A DNA stretch of 64,000 nucleotides from Streptomyces broussonetiae (lineage in GTDB: Bacteria > Actinomycetota > Actinomycetes > Streptomycetales > Streptomycetaceae), in contig NZ_CP047020.1 in assembly GCF_009796285.1 (NCBI RefSeq), forward strand, positions 62,001 through 126,000, read 5' to 3'. Under the pieces are notes generated by a model, which was given only the letters and a program-made list of their open reading frames with translations, was not told the DNA's origin and ran no database searches. The translations under genes and the position numbers were made by a program. Positions 27,377 to 35,485 of the stretch are shown one piece after another. Within the stretch, counting starts at the first letter, position 1; every line of letters starts with the position of its first letter.

Positions 27377-28401
27377 AGGACGCCCTGGAGCCGCTTCTCC
27401 ACGAGGCCGTCGATCGCCTGGCCCCGCACGTGGGCATCGTGGCCGCGTGCCGCCTGACCGGCCGTTCCCGAGCCACCCACCACCGGCGGCTGAACCCCCT
27501 CCCGGCCAGGCCCAGAGCCCCACGTCCCGCGCCGGTCAACGCCCTGACACCGGCCGAGCGGCAGGCCGTGCTGGCGTTGATGAACCGGCCCGAATACGTG
27601 GACCTGCCGCCCGCGCAGATCTACGCACGTGAGCTGGACGAGGGCCGCTACCACTGTTCCGAGCGCACCATGTACCGGATCCTGAAGGAGGCCGGGCAAG
27701 ACGGTGAACGCCGCCGTCAGGCCACCCACCCGCCCCGCACGGTCCCCGAGCTCGTGGCCGACGGCCCATCCGAGGTGTGGAGTTGGGACATCACGCATCT
27801 GGCGGGTCCGGCGAAGGGCGTCTGGTTTCACGGGTACGTGATCCTGGACATCTACTCCCGCTACGTTGTCGGCCACACCGTCGAGGCGGCCGAATCCGCC
27901 GCCCGTGCCGAGGAGTTGATCCGTGAGGCGATCGACCGCAACGGCATCGTGCCGCACACCGTGCACGCCGACCGCGGCACCTCGATGACCAGCAAGCAAG
28001 TCTCCCAGATGCTCCTCGATCTCGGCGTGACCCGCAGCCACTCCAGGCCCAGAGTCAGCAACGACAACCCGTTCAGCGAGAGCCAGTTCCGCACCACGAA
28101 ATACCAGCCCGACTACCCAGAACGCTTCGATTCCCTCACCCACGCACGGGAGTGGATGGAGGCGTTCATCTCGCACTACAACCACGTCCACCGGCATTCC
28201 GGGATCGGCTACCACACCCCCGCCAGTGTCCACTTCGGCACCGCCGAACTCGTCCGCGAGCAACGGGCGGCCACCCTCATCACCGCCTACGAGCAGCACC
28301 CCGAACGCTTCAACAGCCGGCCGGTGCCGCCGAAGATTCCCCAACAGGCGTGGATCAACGACCCCGCCCGACGACGCGAACCACAGCAACACAGTTCATA
28401 G
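27328..28401 (+). CDS. IS3 orfB DDE transposase, copy 2
   Basis: Continues from the slippery site to the stop at 28401. The catalytic triad is retained (WSWDITHL, HADRGTSM, SESQFRTTKY), with the C-terminal YEQHPERFNSRPVPPKIP. It appears functional as part of OrfAB. The given start is the frameshift point, not an initiation codon. Confidence 0.9.
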   Translation, partial: GKNTRALGSTLQERGLKDALEPLLHEAVDRLAPHVGIVAACRLTGRSRATHHRRLNPLPARPRAPRPAPVNALTPAERQAVLALMNRPEYVDLPPAQIYARELDEGRYHCSERTMYRILKEAGQDGERRRQATHPPRTVPELVADGPSEVWSWDITHLAGPAKGVWFHGYVILDIYSRYVVGHTVEAAESAARAEELIREAIDRNGIVPHTVHADRGTSMTSKQVSQMLLDLGVTRSHSRPRVSNDNPFSESQFRTTKYQPDYPERFDSLTHAREWMEAFISHYNHVHRHSGIGYHTPASVHFGTAELVREQRAATLITAYEQHPERFNSRPVPPKIPQQAWINDPARRREPQQHSS

Positions 28402-28495
28402 CCGCACATTCGTTTCATTTGACTTGACAGCTACCGCAACGGGCACCTCGACAGCTGCATCGGTCGGCGGAAATACCCGAGGATCCCCGACAGAG

Positions 28496-29905
28496 TCAAT
28501 GCCGTGTCCGGTGGTGACCGCGTCGATCAGCGCCTGGAGCTCGGAGGGTGGGTCGGCGTCCGTCCAGGCTCGCCACCATCGGTTGAGGGTGATGGCGGGG
28601 GTGAGCCAGGAACGGATGGCTCGTAAGGCCTTGGGCCAGCAGGGCGGTTGGGACCGGTGGGGTTCGGCTGGGCCCCCTCTCTGGCCCCTCGTCGGGGCAC
28701 GGGTCCGGCGCGGTGGCATCCAGGGGTCCGGGTGGGGCGAACCATTGGTCCCAGCAGAAGGAGAAGGCGCAGTTGACCAGGGTCTGGTGGCGGCGGATGG
28801 CGCGGTCGGAGCGGACTTGGAAGTCGGCCCAGCCGAGGTCGTCCTTGATCTGTTTGTAGCTCTGCTCGATCCACGGCCGCAGTCCGTAGAGGCGGACGAT
28901 CTCGGCGAGGTCGGCGGGCGGGTGCGGGCTGGTGGTGGCGTGGGGTGCGTCGGGGTGGGGCAGGTTGGTGGCCAGGTACCAGGTGGCTTTCTCCGGCAGG
29001 CTGGCCGGGTCGGTGGTGGCCACGACCAGTCGGCAGGGTGAGTCGGGTCCGTAGCCGCCCAGGCGGGCGTCGGCGGCCCACCAGGTCTCGGTGTGCCCGT
29101 CGCCGAAGTGACGCTCAACGGGTGTCCAGTCGCCTGGGCGCTTGGCATTCGTCCAGGTCAGGGCATGTGCGGCTTCGATGGGGGTGTGCGGCTGGTCGGC
29201 CCGGGCCCAGGTGCCGCGGTGTGGCTTGAGGGCCACCACGTAGGCCAGGCCGGCCTCGCGCAGCGCGAGATACCAGTCGTCACTGACGGAGTAGGCACAG
29301 TCGGCGACCACCGCCCGGCAGCCGAAGCCCGCCTCCTTCCCCCGAACCGCGAGGGCAGCAGCCAGCTGCGGTTTCGTACGGAAAGCCGGATCCGAGCGGC
29401 CGCGGTCGAAGTGGTGGGCAGGGGTGTAGGGAGTCGCGTGCAGCGGGTAATACACGCGGCCGTCGGTCCACACCGTGGTCACCGTGACGATGCCGTTGTC
29501 CGTCTTGCCCAACCGGCCCAGCCACTGCCTGCCCACATGCGCGGTCGCCGTACCGTCCTTGCGGTCCCCGGAATCGTCGATCACGATGACCCCACCGTCA
29601 TGCGGAGCCGTCGCCGGCTCCTCGCGCAGCAGTTCAAGCCGCCGGTCGTTGACCTGCTCGACCTCCCAAGGCGACTCGGACAGGAAGAACTGCAGCCCCT
29701 GCACCCCCGGCATCCCCGCACCCGCCACCGGCTCCGCCCCCGCCAGGCAGGTGAGCGTCTTGTTCCGCTCCCGCGGCGCCAACAGCCCGGTCAGGTACTC
29801 GCGAAACCCCCGCCGCTGGGCCAGCCTGAAGAAGAGGTCGTCGAACCGGGCCGCGTACTCCTCCAACGGCCCCGGCGCAGGCGGACACGGACGGCGAGCA
29901 GTCAT
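28496..29905 (-). pseudogene. IS701-family transposase, copy A
   Basis: About 469 codons from ATG 29905. The core is intact with DDE acids in VIDDSGDRKDG, VVADCAYSVSDDW and LRPWIEQSYKQIKDDLGW. After PERGP, at a run of five G, the zero frame leaves the family's usual C-terminus, which is found in the +1 frame (CWPKALRAIRSWLTPAI, RWWRAWTDADPPSELQALIDAVTTGHGID). The +1 frame itself now runs into IS1182. Both the shift and the lost end make it unlikely to work as it stands. Confidence 0.8.
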
Positions 29906-29997
29906 CTTCAGCCCCCAGCAAGGCAGTTGACTCCTCCCACCGGCCTACGACCAACCCGACCTGACGTCAACCCACACCAGCACCGGATTCAACGAAC
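28500..29997 (-). mobile_element. IS701-family element, copy A (3' end truncated by IS1182)
   Basis: The 5' inverted repeat survives at the right end (CCGGATTCAACGAAC, about 29983-29997, followed by TACCGGTAA). At the left the sequence stops in the final codons of the transposase (TGHGID), exactly where the IS1182 repeat begins. The last ~27 bp, including the other inverted repeat, are gone and are not found at the far side of IS1182. Copy B at 32756-34292 shows what is missing. Confidence 0.85.
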
Positions 29998-30279
29998 TAC
30001 CGGTAACCCTGGAGTGGACTCGCTTGCCATGGAAGGCAAGGCCGCACGCGGCTCGCGCAGCCAGCGACAGCCCATCCGTCCACCAGCAGGTCGCGTCCCG
30101 CGAGGTGGTGAACCTCCGGTGCCCGGCTCGCGATGATCTCTTCGTTTCCGCAGCCCGCGAAATGGCCCCGTGAGGCACCGGGAGTGCCACAGCCGGTCGA
30201 AGTAGCGGGCGTGACCTGCGAGTTCCGGTGCATCGATCGGCTACACCACCTGGCGGACGCCATCCACCGGCACCGCTAC
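29998..30279. other. Insertion-sequence debris
   Basis: No intact gene. At about 30089-30113 there is a 25-base stretch beginning GGTCGCGTCCCGCGAGGTGG, very like the inverted-repeat end of the MITE-like element at 49427-49632. It is probably a relic end of the same element type. The remainder is unassigned. Confidence 0.45.
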
Positions 30280-30410
30280 CCCGAGTGACTGAGACCCTCC
30301 GCAACCTCGATCGGCCTCATCCGCCAGGCCGGCTGGACGAACATCACCGCTGCCACCGACCACTACCGGTCATGAGGCGACCACGCACTCCAACTCCTCG
30401 ATCTTGAAAC

Positions 30411-31828
30411 GGTTGTGTCCCTTGTCGTGGTGTAGCCGATCAATCGGCGGTTGTGTTGGTGGTGTTGGGTAGCTCGGGGGCGCTTTCGGGGAGCTCGGCG
30501 GGGTAGATCTGGTCCATGCTGCCCTCGGGGAGATAGCGGCGGGGGAAGGCGATCCACTCGTCGTGCATCTCGAAGAGCACGGCGGTGACCAGCCGCAGCA
30601 GCGCGTCGTCGTTGGGGAAGACCTGGACGACATCGATGCGACGCTTGATCTCTCGGTTGACCCGCTCCAGCGGGTTCGTGGACTGGATCTTCTTCCAATG
30701 TCGTTCGGGGAAGGCTGCGAATGCCGTCAGGTCGTCCTTGGCTTCCAGGAGCATCTGTTTGACCTGCGGGAACTGCGCGCCGAGCATGTCGGCGACCGTG
30801 TCGAGCTGGCGGCGAACGGCGGCCTGGTCGGGCTGGGCGAAGATGGTGCGGATGGTGGCGGCGACCATCTCGGCGGCGTCCTTGGGGATCACGCCGAAGA
30901 CGTTGCGCAGGAAGTGCACCCTGCACCGCTGGTAGGCCGCACCGATGATCACCTTGCGGATCGCCTTGACCAGGCCCGAGTGGTGGTCGCCGAGCACGAG
31001 CCGGACCCCGTTCAGGCCGCGTTCGCGCAAGGAGCGAAGGAACTGGGTCCAGAACACCTCGGTCTCGCTGTCGCCGACCATCACTCCCAGCACCTCGCGG
31101 CCGCCGTCCTCGGTGATACCGGTGGCGATCACCACGGCCCGGGAGACGATCTGGTGGGCGACCCTGGCCTTGCAGTACGTCGCATCCAGATACATGTAGG
31201 GGAAGCGGACATGGTCCAGCGACCGGGTGCGGAACGCGGTCAGCTGGGTGTCCAGGTCGGCACAGATCCGCGAGACCTCGCTCTTGGAGATCCCGCTGTC
31301 CGCACCGAGGGCCTTGACCAGCTCGTCGACCGAGCGGGTGGACACCCCGTGGACGTACGCCTCCATCACGACGGCGAACAGGGCCTGGTCGATGCGCCGG
31401 CGGCGCTCCAGCAGGCTGGGGAAGAAGCTGCCCGAGCGCAGCTTGGGTATGCCCAGGTCCAGGTCGCCGGCCTGCGTGGTCAGTGTCTTGTCCCGGTGCC
31501 CGTTGCGCAGCGCGGTGCGGGTGTCGGTGTGTTCGTTCCACTCCGCGCCGATCCTCGCGCTCGCCTCGGCCTCGATCAATTCCTGGAGCATCCGCTCGGC
31601 CACCGAACGGACGAGTTCGAGCCCGTCCGCCGAACGTAGTGACTCCAGCAGGCGGAGTAGGTCAGACTGAGACAGGGCCACCGTGCACCTCCCGGGTTGA
31701 ACTGGCCGTTCACCAAGGAGAGTTGCAGGTGGCCCGCCTGCTGGGCAGGGAGCGGAATCCCCATCACCACACGCCCCGGGGCGTACGCCCTAGCCTTGAT
31801 CGGCTACACCACAAAGTGGGACGCCATC
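30411..31828 (-). mobile_element. IS256-family element, type 1
   Basis: 1,418 bp with imperfect ~28-bp terminal inverted repeats; both ends share TGGTGTAGCCGATCAA next to a variable block after GTCCC. It is flanked by an exact 8-bp duplication CTTGAAAC (30403-30410 and 31829-31836), the expected length for IS256. It encodes one complete transposase. It landed in the last codons of an ISAs1 relic. Confidence 0.92.
30440..31681 (-). CDS. IS256-family transposase
   Basis: 413 residues, the normal length. Mutator-type transposase with catalytic D in YMYLDATYCKAR, D in LVLGDHHSGLVKAI and E in NPLERVNREIKRR, plus the conserved CRVHFLRNV before the last acid. The N-terminal RNGHRDKTLTTQAGDLDLGIPKLR and SVDELVKALGADSGISKSEVSRIC regions match the family. 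Start ATG 31681 follows a purine-rich GGGAGG. It appears intact and, with the exact duplication, potentially active. Confidence 0.95.
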   Translation of the reverse strand: MALSQSDLLRLLESLRSADGLELVRSVAERMLQELIEAEASARIGAEWNEHTDTRTALRNGHRDKTLTTQAGDLDLGIPKLRSGSFFPSLLERRRRIDQALFAVVMEAYVHGVSTRSVDELVKALGADSGISKSEVSRICADLDTQLTAFRTRSLDHVRFPYMYLDATYCKARVAHQIVSRAVVIATGITEDGGREVLGVMVGDSETEVFWTQFLRSLRERGLNGVRLVLGDHHSGLVKAIRKVIIGAAYQRCRVHFLRNVFGVIPKDAAEMVAATIRTIFAQPDQAAVRRQLDTVADMLGAQFPQVKQMLLEAKDDLTAFAAFPERHWKKIQSTNPLERVNREIKRRIDVVQVFPNDDALLRLVTAVLFEMHDEWIAFPRRYLPEGSMDQIYPAELPESAPELPNTTNTTAD

Positions 31829-31877
31829 CTTGAAACTTGAGAACGCATCAGCCCTGACCCGAGACCGGCGATGGGCC

Positions 31878-32504
31878 TCAAGCGGCGACGTGGTCGGTCA
31901 GCCAGCTGAGCAGTGGTCTGAGTTCCTCGTATATGGCCAGCACGCGGTCGACGACCTCCGGCGTCTGCAGCCATTCGTCACAGCCGAGGTATCGCACGGC
32001 GAGCAGCGATCGGTGACGCAGCAACGCTGCTCGAGGATGGTCGGTGGGGTACTCCCGGGGCGCACGCTTCAGAAGGTCCCCGGTGATCTCGAACCCCTTG
32101 CCACGTAGGTCCGCCACCACATTGCCCAATACGGAACCGCTTGCCTCAGCGGCGACAGCCGCCCTGAACCTGCTGATCTGATCTGAGTCGGCGTACCACC
32201 ATGCACCCTGCACTTGCAGGCCGTCCAGATTGAAGCGCAGCCCGATCTCGACGTTCCGGGCGATGCGTGCCATAGCAGACTGGTTCTGCCACCACCATGG
32301 TGTCTTCCCGTACCGCCAGACAGAATGGTCCTCGAAAGCGGGATCCGCCCATGCCAAGTCATGGAGCAGCGAGACCATCGGTTGCCGCACGAGACGTTCG
32401 CGATCCTTGCGGACCTCGCGCATCACCTCTTGTGACGGCTCACCTTCAAGACGCAACAACACGTCGAACGCTGACTCGTTCCAACCGGCGAACGTTCTTG
32501 GCAT
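31878..32504 (-). CDS. DUF2461 family protein
   Basis: About 208 residues from ATG 32504 (MPRTFAGWNESAFDVLLRLEGEPS). The C-terminal portion is characteristic of DUF2461/TIGR02453: DLRGKGFEITGDLLKRAPREYPTDHPRAALLRHRSLLAVRYLG. The middle YADSDQISRFRAAVAAEASG is also typical. Function is unknown for the family. The frame is open upstream into an IS701 relic, but residues before 32504 have no family similarity. The relic's insertion may have removed the native promoter. Confidence 0.75.
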   Translation of the reverse strand: MPRTFAGWNESAFDVLLRLEGEPSQEVMREVRKDRERLVRQPMVSLLHDLAWADPAFEDHSVWRYGKTPWWWQNQSAMARIARNVEIGLRFNLDGLQVQGAWWYADSDQISRFRAAVAAEASGSVLGNVVADLRGKGFEITGDLLKRAPREYPTDHPRAALLRHRSLLAVRYLGCDEWLQTPEVVDRVLAIYEELRPLLSWLTDHVAA

Positions 32505-32618
32505 ATCTGTCAACTCTAGCCCTATGATCTTTCCATGTCGCCAAGTCTCCATGGGGTGGGCACCAGGATTCGTGGCGCACGCAGGATGCGATGCTACGCA
32601 ACCGGGGTGGTTCAACAT

Positions 32619-32754
32619 GTAGTCCTGCAACGGACACGGGCGGCGCGCAGTCATCGCCGACCTCCAGCACTCGACGGAATCCCGTTCCTCCCCGCACGCC
32701 CGCCGCATACGCCCGTCAAGCACAACTACCGCCGAGTTTAACGAACTACCTGTA
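32619..32754 (-). pseudogene. IS701 relic, 5' end only
   Basis: The minus strand shows an IS701 inverted repeat (GTTCGTTAAACTCGG, about 32745-32731), the untranslated leader and the first codons MTARRPCPLQDY of the transposase. Then homology ends near 32619. It is a third, separate IS701 insertion reduced to ~135 bases. Copy B is inserted at its outer edge. Confidence 0.8.
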
Positions 32755-32755
32755 A

Positions 32756-34292
32756 CGGTAGTTCGTTAAATCCGGCGGTGGTGTGGATTGACGTCAGGTC
32801 GGGTTGGTCGTAGGCCGGTGGGAGGAGTCAACTGCCTTGCTGGGGGGCTGAAGATGACTGCTCGCCGTCCGTGTCCGCCTGCGCCGGGGCCGTTGGAGGA
32901 CTACGCGGCCCGGTTCGACGACCTCTTCTTCAGTCTCGCCCAGCGGCGGGGGTTTCGCGAGTACCTGACCGGGCTGCTGGTGCCGCGGGAGCGGAACAAG
33001 ACGATCACCTGTCTGGCCGGGGCGGAGCCGGTGGCGGGTGCGGGGATGCCGGGGGTGCAGCGGCTGCAGTTCTTCCTGTCCGAGTCGCCCTGGGAGGTCG
33101 AGCAGGTCAACGACCGGCGGCTCGAGCTGCTGCGTGAGGAGCCGGCGACTGCTCCGCACGGTGGTGGGGTCATCGTGATCGACGATTCCGGGGACCGCAA
33201 GGACGGCATGGCCACCGCGCACGTGGGCAGGCAGTGGCTGGGCCGGTTGGGCAAGACGGACAACGGCATCGTCACGGTGACCACGGTGTGGACCGACGGC
33301 CGCGTGTATTACCCGCTGCACGCGACTCCCTACACCCCTGCCCACCACTTCGACCGCGGCCGCTCGGATCCGTCCTTCCGCACCAAGCCGCAGCTGGCTG
33401 CTGCCCTCGCGGCCCGCGGGAAGGAGGCGGGCTTCGGCTGCCGGGCGGTGGTCGCCGACTGCGCCTACTCCGTCAGTGACGACTGGTACCTCGCGCTGCG
33501 CGAGGCCGGCCTGCCCTACGTAGTAGCCCTCAAGCCGCGCAACGGTGTCTGGGCCCCGGCCCACGAGCCGCACACTCCCATCGAAGCCGCACACGCCCTG
33601 ACCTGGAAGGATGCCAGGCGTCCCGGCGACTGGACAGTTGTGGAGCGTCACTTCCGCGACGGGCACACCGAGACCTGGTGGGCCGCCGACGCCCGCCTGG
33701 GCGGCTACGGACCCGACTCACCCTGCCGACTGGTCGTGGCCACCACCGACCCGGCCAGCCTGCCGGAGAAAGCCACCTGGTACCTGGCCACCAACCTGCC
33801 CCACCCCGACGCACCCCACGCCACCACCAGCCCGCACCCGCCGGCCGACCTCGCCGAGATCATCCGCCTCTACGGACTGCGGCCCTGGATCGAGCAGAGC
33901 TACAAACAGATCAAGGACGAACTCGGCTGGGCCGACTTCCAAGTCCGCTCCGACCGCGCTATCCGCCGCCACCAGACCCTGGTCAACTGCGCCTTCTCCT
34001 TCTGCTGGGACCAATGGTTCGCCCCACCGGGACCCCTGGACGCCACCGCGCCCGACCCGTGCCCCGACGAGGGCCCAGAGAGGGGGCCCAGCCATACCCC
34101 TCCAGCCCCAACCGCCCTGCTGGCCAAGGGCCTTACGGGCCATCCGCTCCTGGCTCACCCCCGCCATCACCCTCACCCGATGGTGGCGAGCCTGGACGGA
34201 CACCGACCCACCCTGCGAACTCCAGGCGCTGATCGACGCGGTCACCACAGGACACGGCATTGACCTCTACCTCCGGATTTAACGAACTACCG
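32756..34292 (+). mobile_element. IS701-family element, copy B
   Basis: 1,537 bp with near-perfect terminal repeats (CGGTAGTTCGTTAAATCCGG at 32756 and its complement ending 34292) and a GTAA duplication on both sides (32752-32755, 34293-34296). Both ends are present, unlike copy A. The transposase has diverged from copy A at scattered positions throughout. Confidence 0.9.
32854..34263 (+). CDS. IS701-family transposase, copy B
   Basis: 469 codons from ATG 32854, with GGGGGGCTGAAG upstream. The DDE core is intact (VIDDSGDRKDG, VVADCAYSVSDDW, LRPWIEQSYKQIKDELGW). As in copy A, at PERGP over a G5 run the zero frame reads a basic His-rich tail ending at 34263. The family's usual C-terminus (CWPRALRAIRSWLTPAITLTRWWRAW, ending TTGHGIDLYLR) is in the +1 frame and stops near 34282. 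The full protein may need a +1 shift or transcript slippage. Confidence 0.85.
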   Translation: MTARRPCPPAPGPLEDYAARFDDLFFSLAQRRGFREYLTGLLVPRERNKTITCLAGAEPVAGAGMPGVQRLQFFLSESPWEVEQVNDRRLELLREEPATAPHGGGVIVIDDSGDRKDGMATAHVGRQWLGRLGKTDNGIVTVTTVWTDGRVYYPLHATPYTPAHHFDRGRSDPSFRTKPQLAAALAARGKEAGFGCRAVVADCAYSVSDDWYLALREAGLPYVVALKPRNGVWAPAHEPHTPIEAAHALTWKDARRPGDWTVVERHFRDGHTETWWAADARLGGYGPDSPCRLVVATTDPASLPEKATWYLATNLPHPDAPHATTSPHPPADLAEIIRLYGLRPWIEQSYKQIKDELGWADFQVRSDRAIRRHQTLVNCAFSFCWDQWFAPPGPLDATAPDPCPDEGPERGPSHTPPAPTALLAKGLTGHPLLAHPRHHPHPMVASLDGHRPTLRTPGADRRGHHRTRH

Positions 34293-34436
34293 GTAATGCA
34301 CTTGTCCCGGGTTGATGTCGGCACGCGGCACTACATGCGCGATGGTGGTGTCTCGGGCGCCGGGCATGACGGTCGTCACCATGCCCATCGAGGCCTTGAT
34401 CATCCCCTCGGCGATGACCTTCAGGTCCGGCGGCAT
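34287..34436 (-). CDS. Small open frame truncated by IS701 copy B
   Basis: 49 codons starting MPPDLKVIAEGMIKASMGMVTTVMPGARDTTIAHVVPRADINPGQVHY. The stop TAG is supplied by the IS701 terminal repeat, so the natural 3' end is lost. A GGGGAG motif lies upstream but is not ideally spaced. I do not recognise it and it may be chance. Confidence 0.3.
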   Translation of the reverse strand: MPPDLKVIAEGMIKASMGMVTTVMPGARDTTIAHVVPRADINPGQVHYR

Positions 34437-34683
34437 CCCCACACGCATCTCCCCTGCGGAATGTGACGTCCACGGTCACTCAAGGATTCCGTTCTACCGC
34501 ATCGTGATCACCAAGGCCCAGCTCGTTCTGCGCCACGCCCTGCTCGTGGGCGGCGGAGGCCGGTTCCTCCATGTGGCAAAGCCCACAGACGCTCGCTCGA
34601 TTGCGTGATCTTGCAACTGACGTGGAGCCCAATGCGTCCCACCCGTCATCGGCACCGGATGGACGACTGGACGGACTGGGCAC

Positions 34684-35391
34684 ATGCAAGACCACCAAGC
34701 CGGCGTGACGGACAGCGGCCAGGGATGGCGGCAAGGTCAGCCCGCACGCCCCTCCTGGGGGGTGTCGTCGCCCGCCACGGAGTACCGCGCTTCTCAGACG
34801 GAGATAGCACCCAGGCGCTCCGGCCGCCGAGGGTGTCTGGTGGGCCTGGCCCTCGGAGCCGTACTCGTCGCCGCCTTCCTCGGCGCCGTCTGGTGGCTGA
34901 CCCGGCCGCCCGCACTGCCCACTATCCCCACTCAGTATCTGGCGACCGTTCAGTCGGCCACCAAGACCTGCCCGGAGCTGAGCGTTCCGATGCTGGCCGC
35001 GCAACTCGACGCGGAGAGCCACTGGAACCCTCAGGCGGACTCTGGCAAAGCCCAGGGCATCGCGCAGTTCTCCCCGTCGACCTGGGCGGAGTGGGGCAAG
35101 GACTACACCGGCGACGGCAAGGCCGACGTGTGGAACCCAGCCGACGCCATCCCGGCCCAGGCCGCCTACATGTGCCATCTGCTCAAGGAGGTCAAGGGCA
35201 TCCCCGGCGACCCCACCCAGCTCGCGCTCGCCGCCTACAACGCGGGTTCCCGCCCGGTCCTCAAGGCCCAGGGCATCCCACAGATCCCCGAGACGCAGAA
35301 CTACGTCAACCGGATCGAGGCGCTGATCCCGAAGTACACCCAGACCTACGCCAAGCAGATCAGCGCGTCGCCCAGCCCTCCGCGCAACTGA
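34684..35391 (+). CDS. Membrane-anchored lytic transglycosylase (SLT domain)
   Basis: 235 residues. The cytoplasmic N-terminus (~50) is followed by one membrane helix (GCLVGLALGAVLVAAFLGAVWWL), then an SLT domain. It has MLAAQLDAESHWNPQADSGKAQGIAQFSPSTWAEWG, where E in AESHW is the catalytic glutamate, and QLALAAYNAG, the family's second signature. ETQNYVNRI completes the goose-lysozyme-like fold. Such enzymes cleave peptidoglycan glycan strands. They serve wall remodelling or conjugation and secretion machines; no such machinery is adjacent. Confidence 0.9.
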   Translation: MQDHQAGVTDSGQGWRQGQPARPSWGVSSPATEYRASQTEIAPRRSGRRGCLVGLALGAVLVAAFLGAVWWLTRPPALPTIPTQYLATVQSATKTCPELSVPMLAAQLDAESHWNPQADSGKAQGIAQFSPSTWAEWGKDYTGDGKADVWNPADAIPAQAAYMCHLLKEVKGIPGDPTQLALAAYNAGSRPVLKAQGIPQIPETQNYVNRIEALIPKYTQTYAKQISASPSPPRN

Positions 35392-35485
35392 CGACCACAC
35401 AGTTACTAGCGCCAAGCGAAACATCGGCAGGTGCCGTCGCCGCCGGCGTCCTGGGGCAGTCGTCGATTTGCCCGGTGCGGGGGAG

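Larger units (their letters stand above)
26916..28436 (+). mobile_element. IS3-family insertion sequence, copy 2
   Basis: 1,521 bp in the orientation opposite to copy 1, flanked by a CAA duplication (26913-26915 and 28437-28439). Comparison with copy 1 shows near identity. I noticed one Arg/Cys difference (APRRGGER against APCRGGER in the alternate frame). The two copies face each other across 2.8 kb, an arrangement that could let recombination invert the segment between. Confidence 0.93.
25209..28460 (-). pseudogene. IS1182 transposase disrupted by IS3
   Basis: The original start is ATG 28458-28460 (MQLSRCPL). The gene is cut after codon 8 by IS3 at 26916-28436 and resumes as [28 protein letters not shown] from 26915 to the stop at 25209. 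The downstream ~565 residues are intact. They include the N-terminal DUF772-like [31 protein letters not shown], catalytic acids in [11 protein letters not shown] and [10 protein letters not shown], and the [24 protein letters not shown] block. The body might still be expressed from a start inside the IS3 end, because the frame stays open into it; that is inference. Confidence 0.9.
25176..28499 (-). mobile_element. IS1182-family element carrying a nested IS3
   Basis: The ends are an 18-bp perfect inverted repeat: TTGACTCTGTCGGGGATC from 25176 and its complement ending at 28499. Between them is one IS1182-type transposase gene, interrupted near its start by IS3 copy 2. Without the IS3 (1,521 bp plus 3-bp duplication) the element would be about 1.8 kb, normal for the family. 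Its right end abuts a truncated IS701, so it inserted into, or deleted, the 3' end of that element. Confidence 0.88.
30280..31838 (+). pseudogene. ISAs1-family transposase C-terminal relic, split by IS256
   Basis: Plus-strand pieces spell the end of an ISAs1-type transposase: TLRNL, one-base shift, IGLIRQAGWTNITAATDHYRS, a TGA, then GDHALQLLDLE. The next bases CTTGAAAC are the 8-bp duplication made by the IS256 element (30411-31828). After that element the frame ends T-stop at 31837-31839. Only about 45 codons remain and they carry two lesions besides the insertion. Confidence 0.6.

Noticed and set aside
34312..34608. A 98-codon plus-strand frame after IS701 copy B
   Set aside because: No ribosome site and no similarity. 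The minus strand has a slightly better but still weak candidate.
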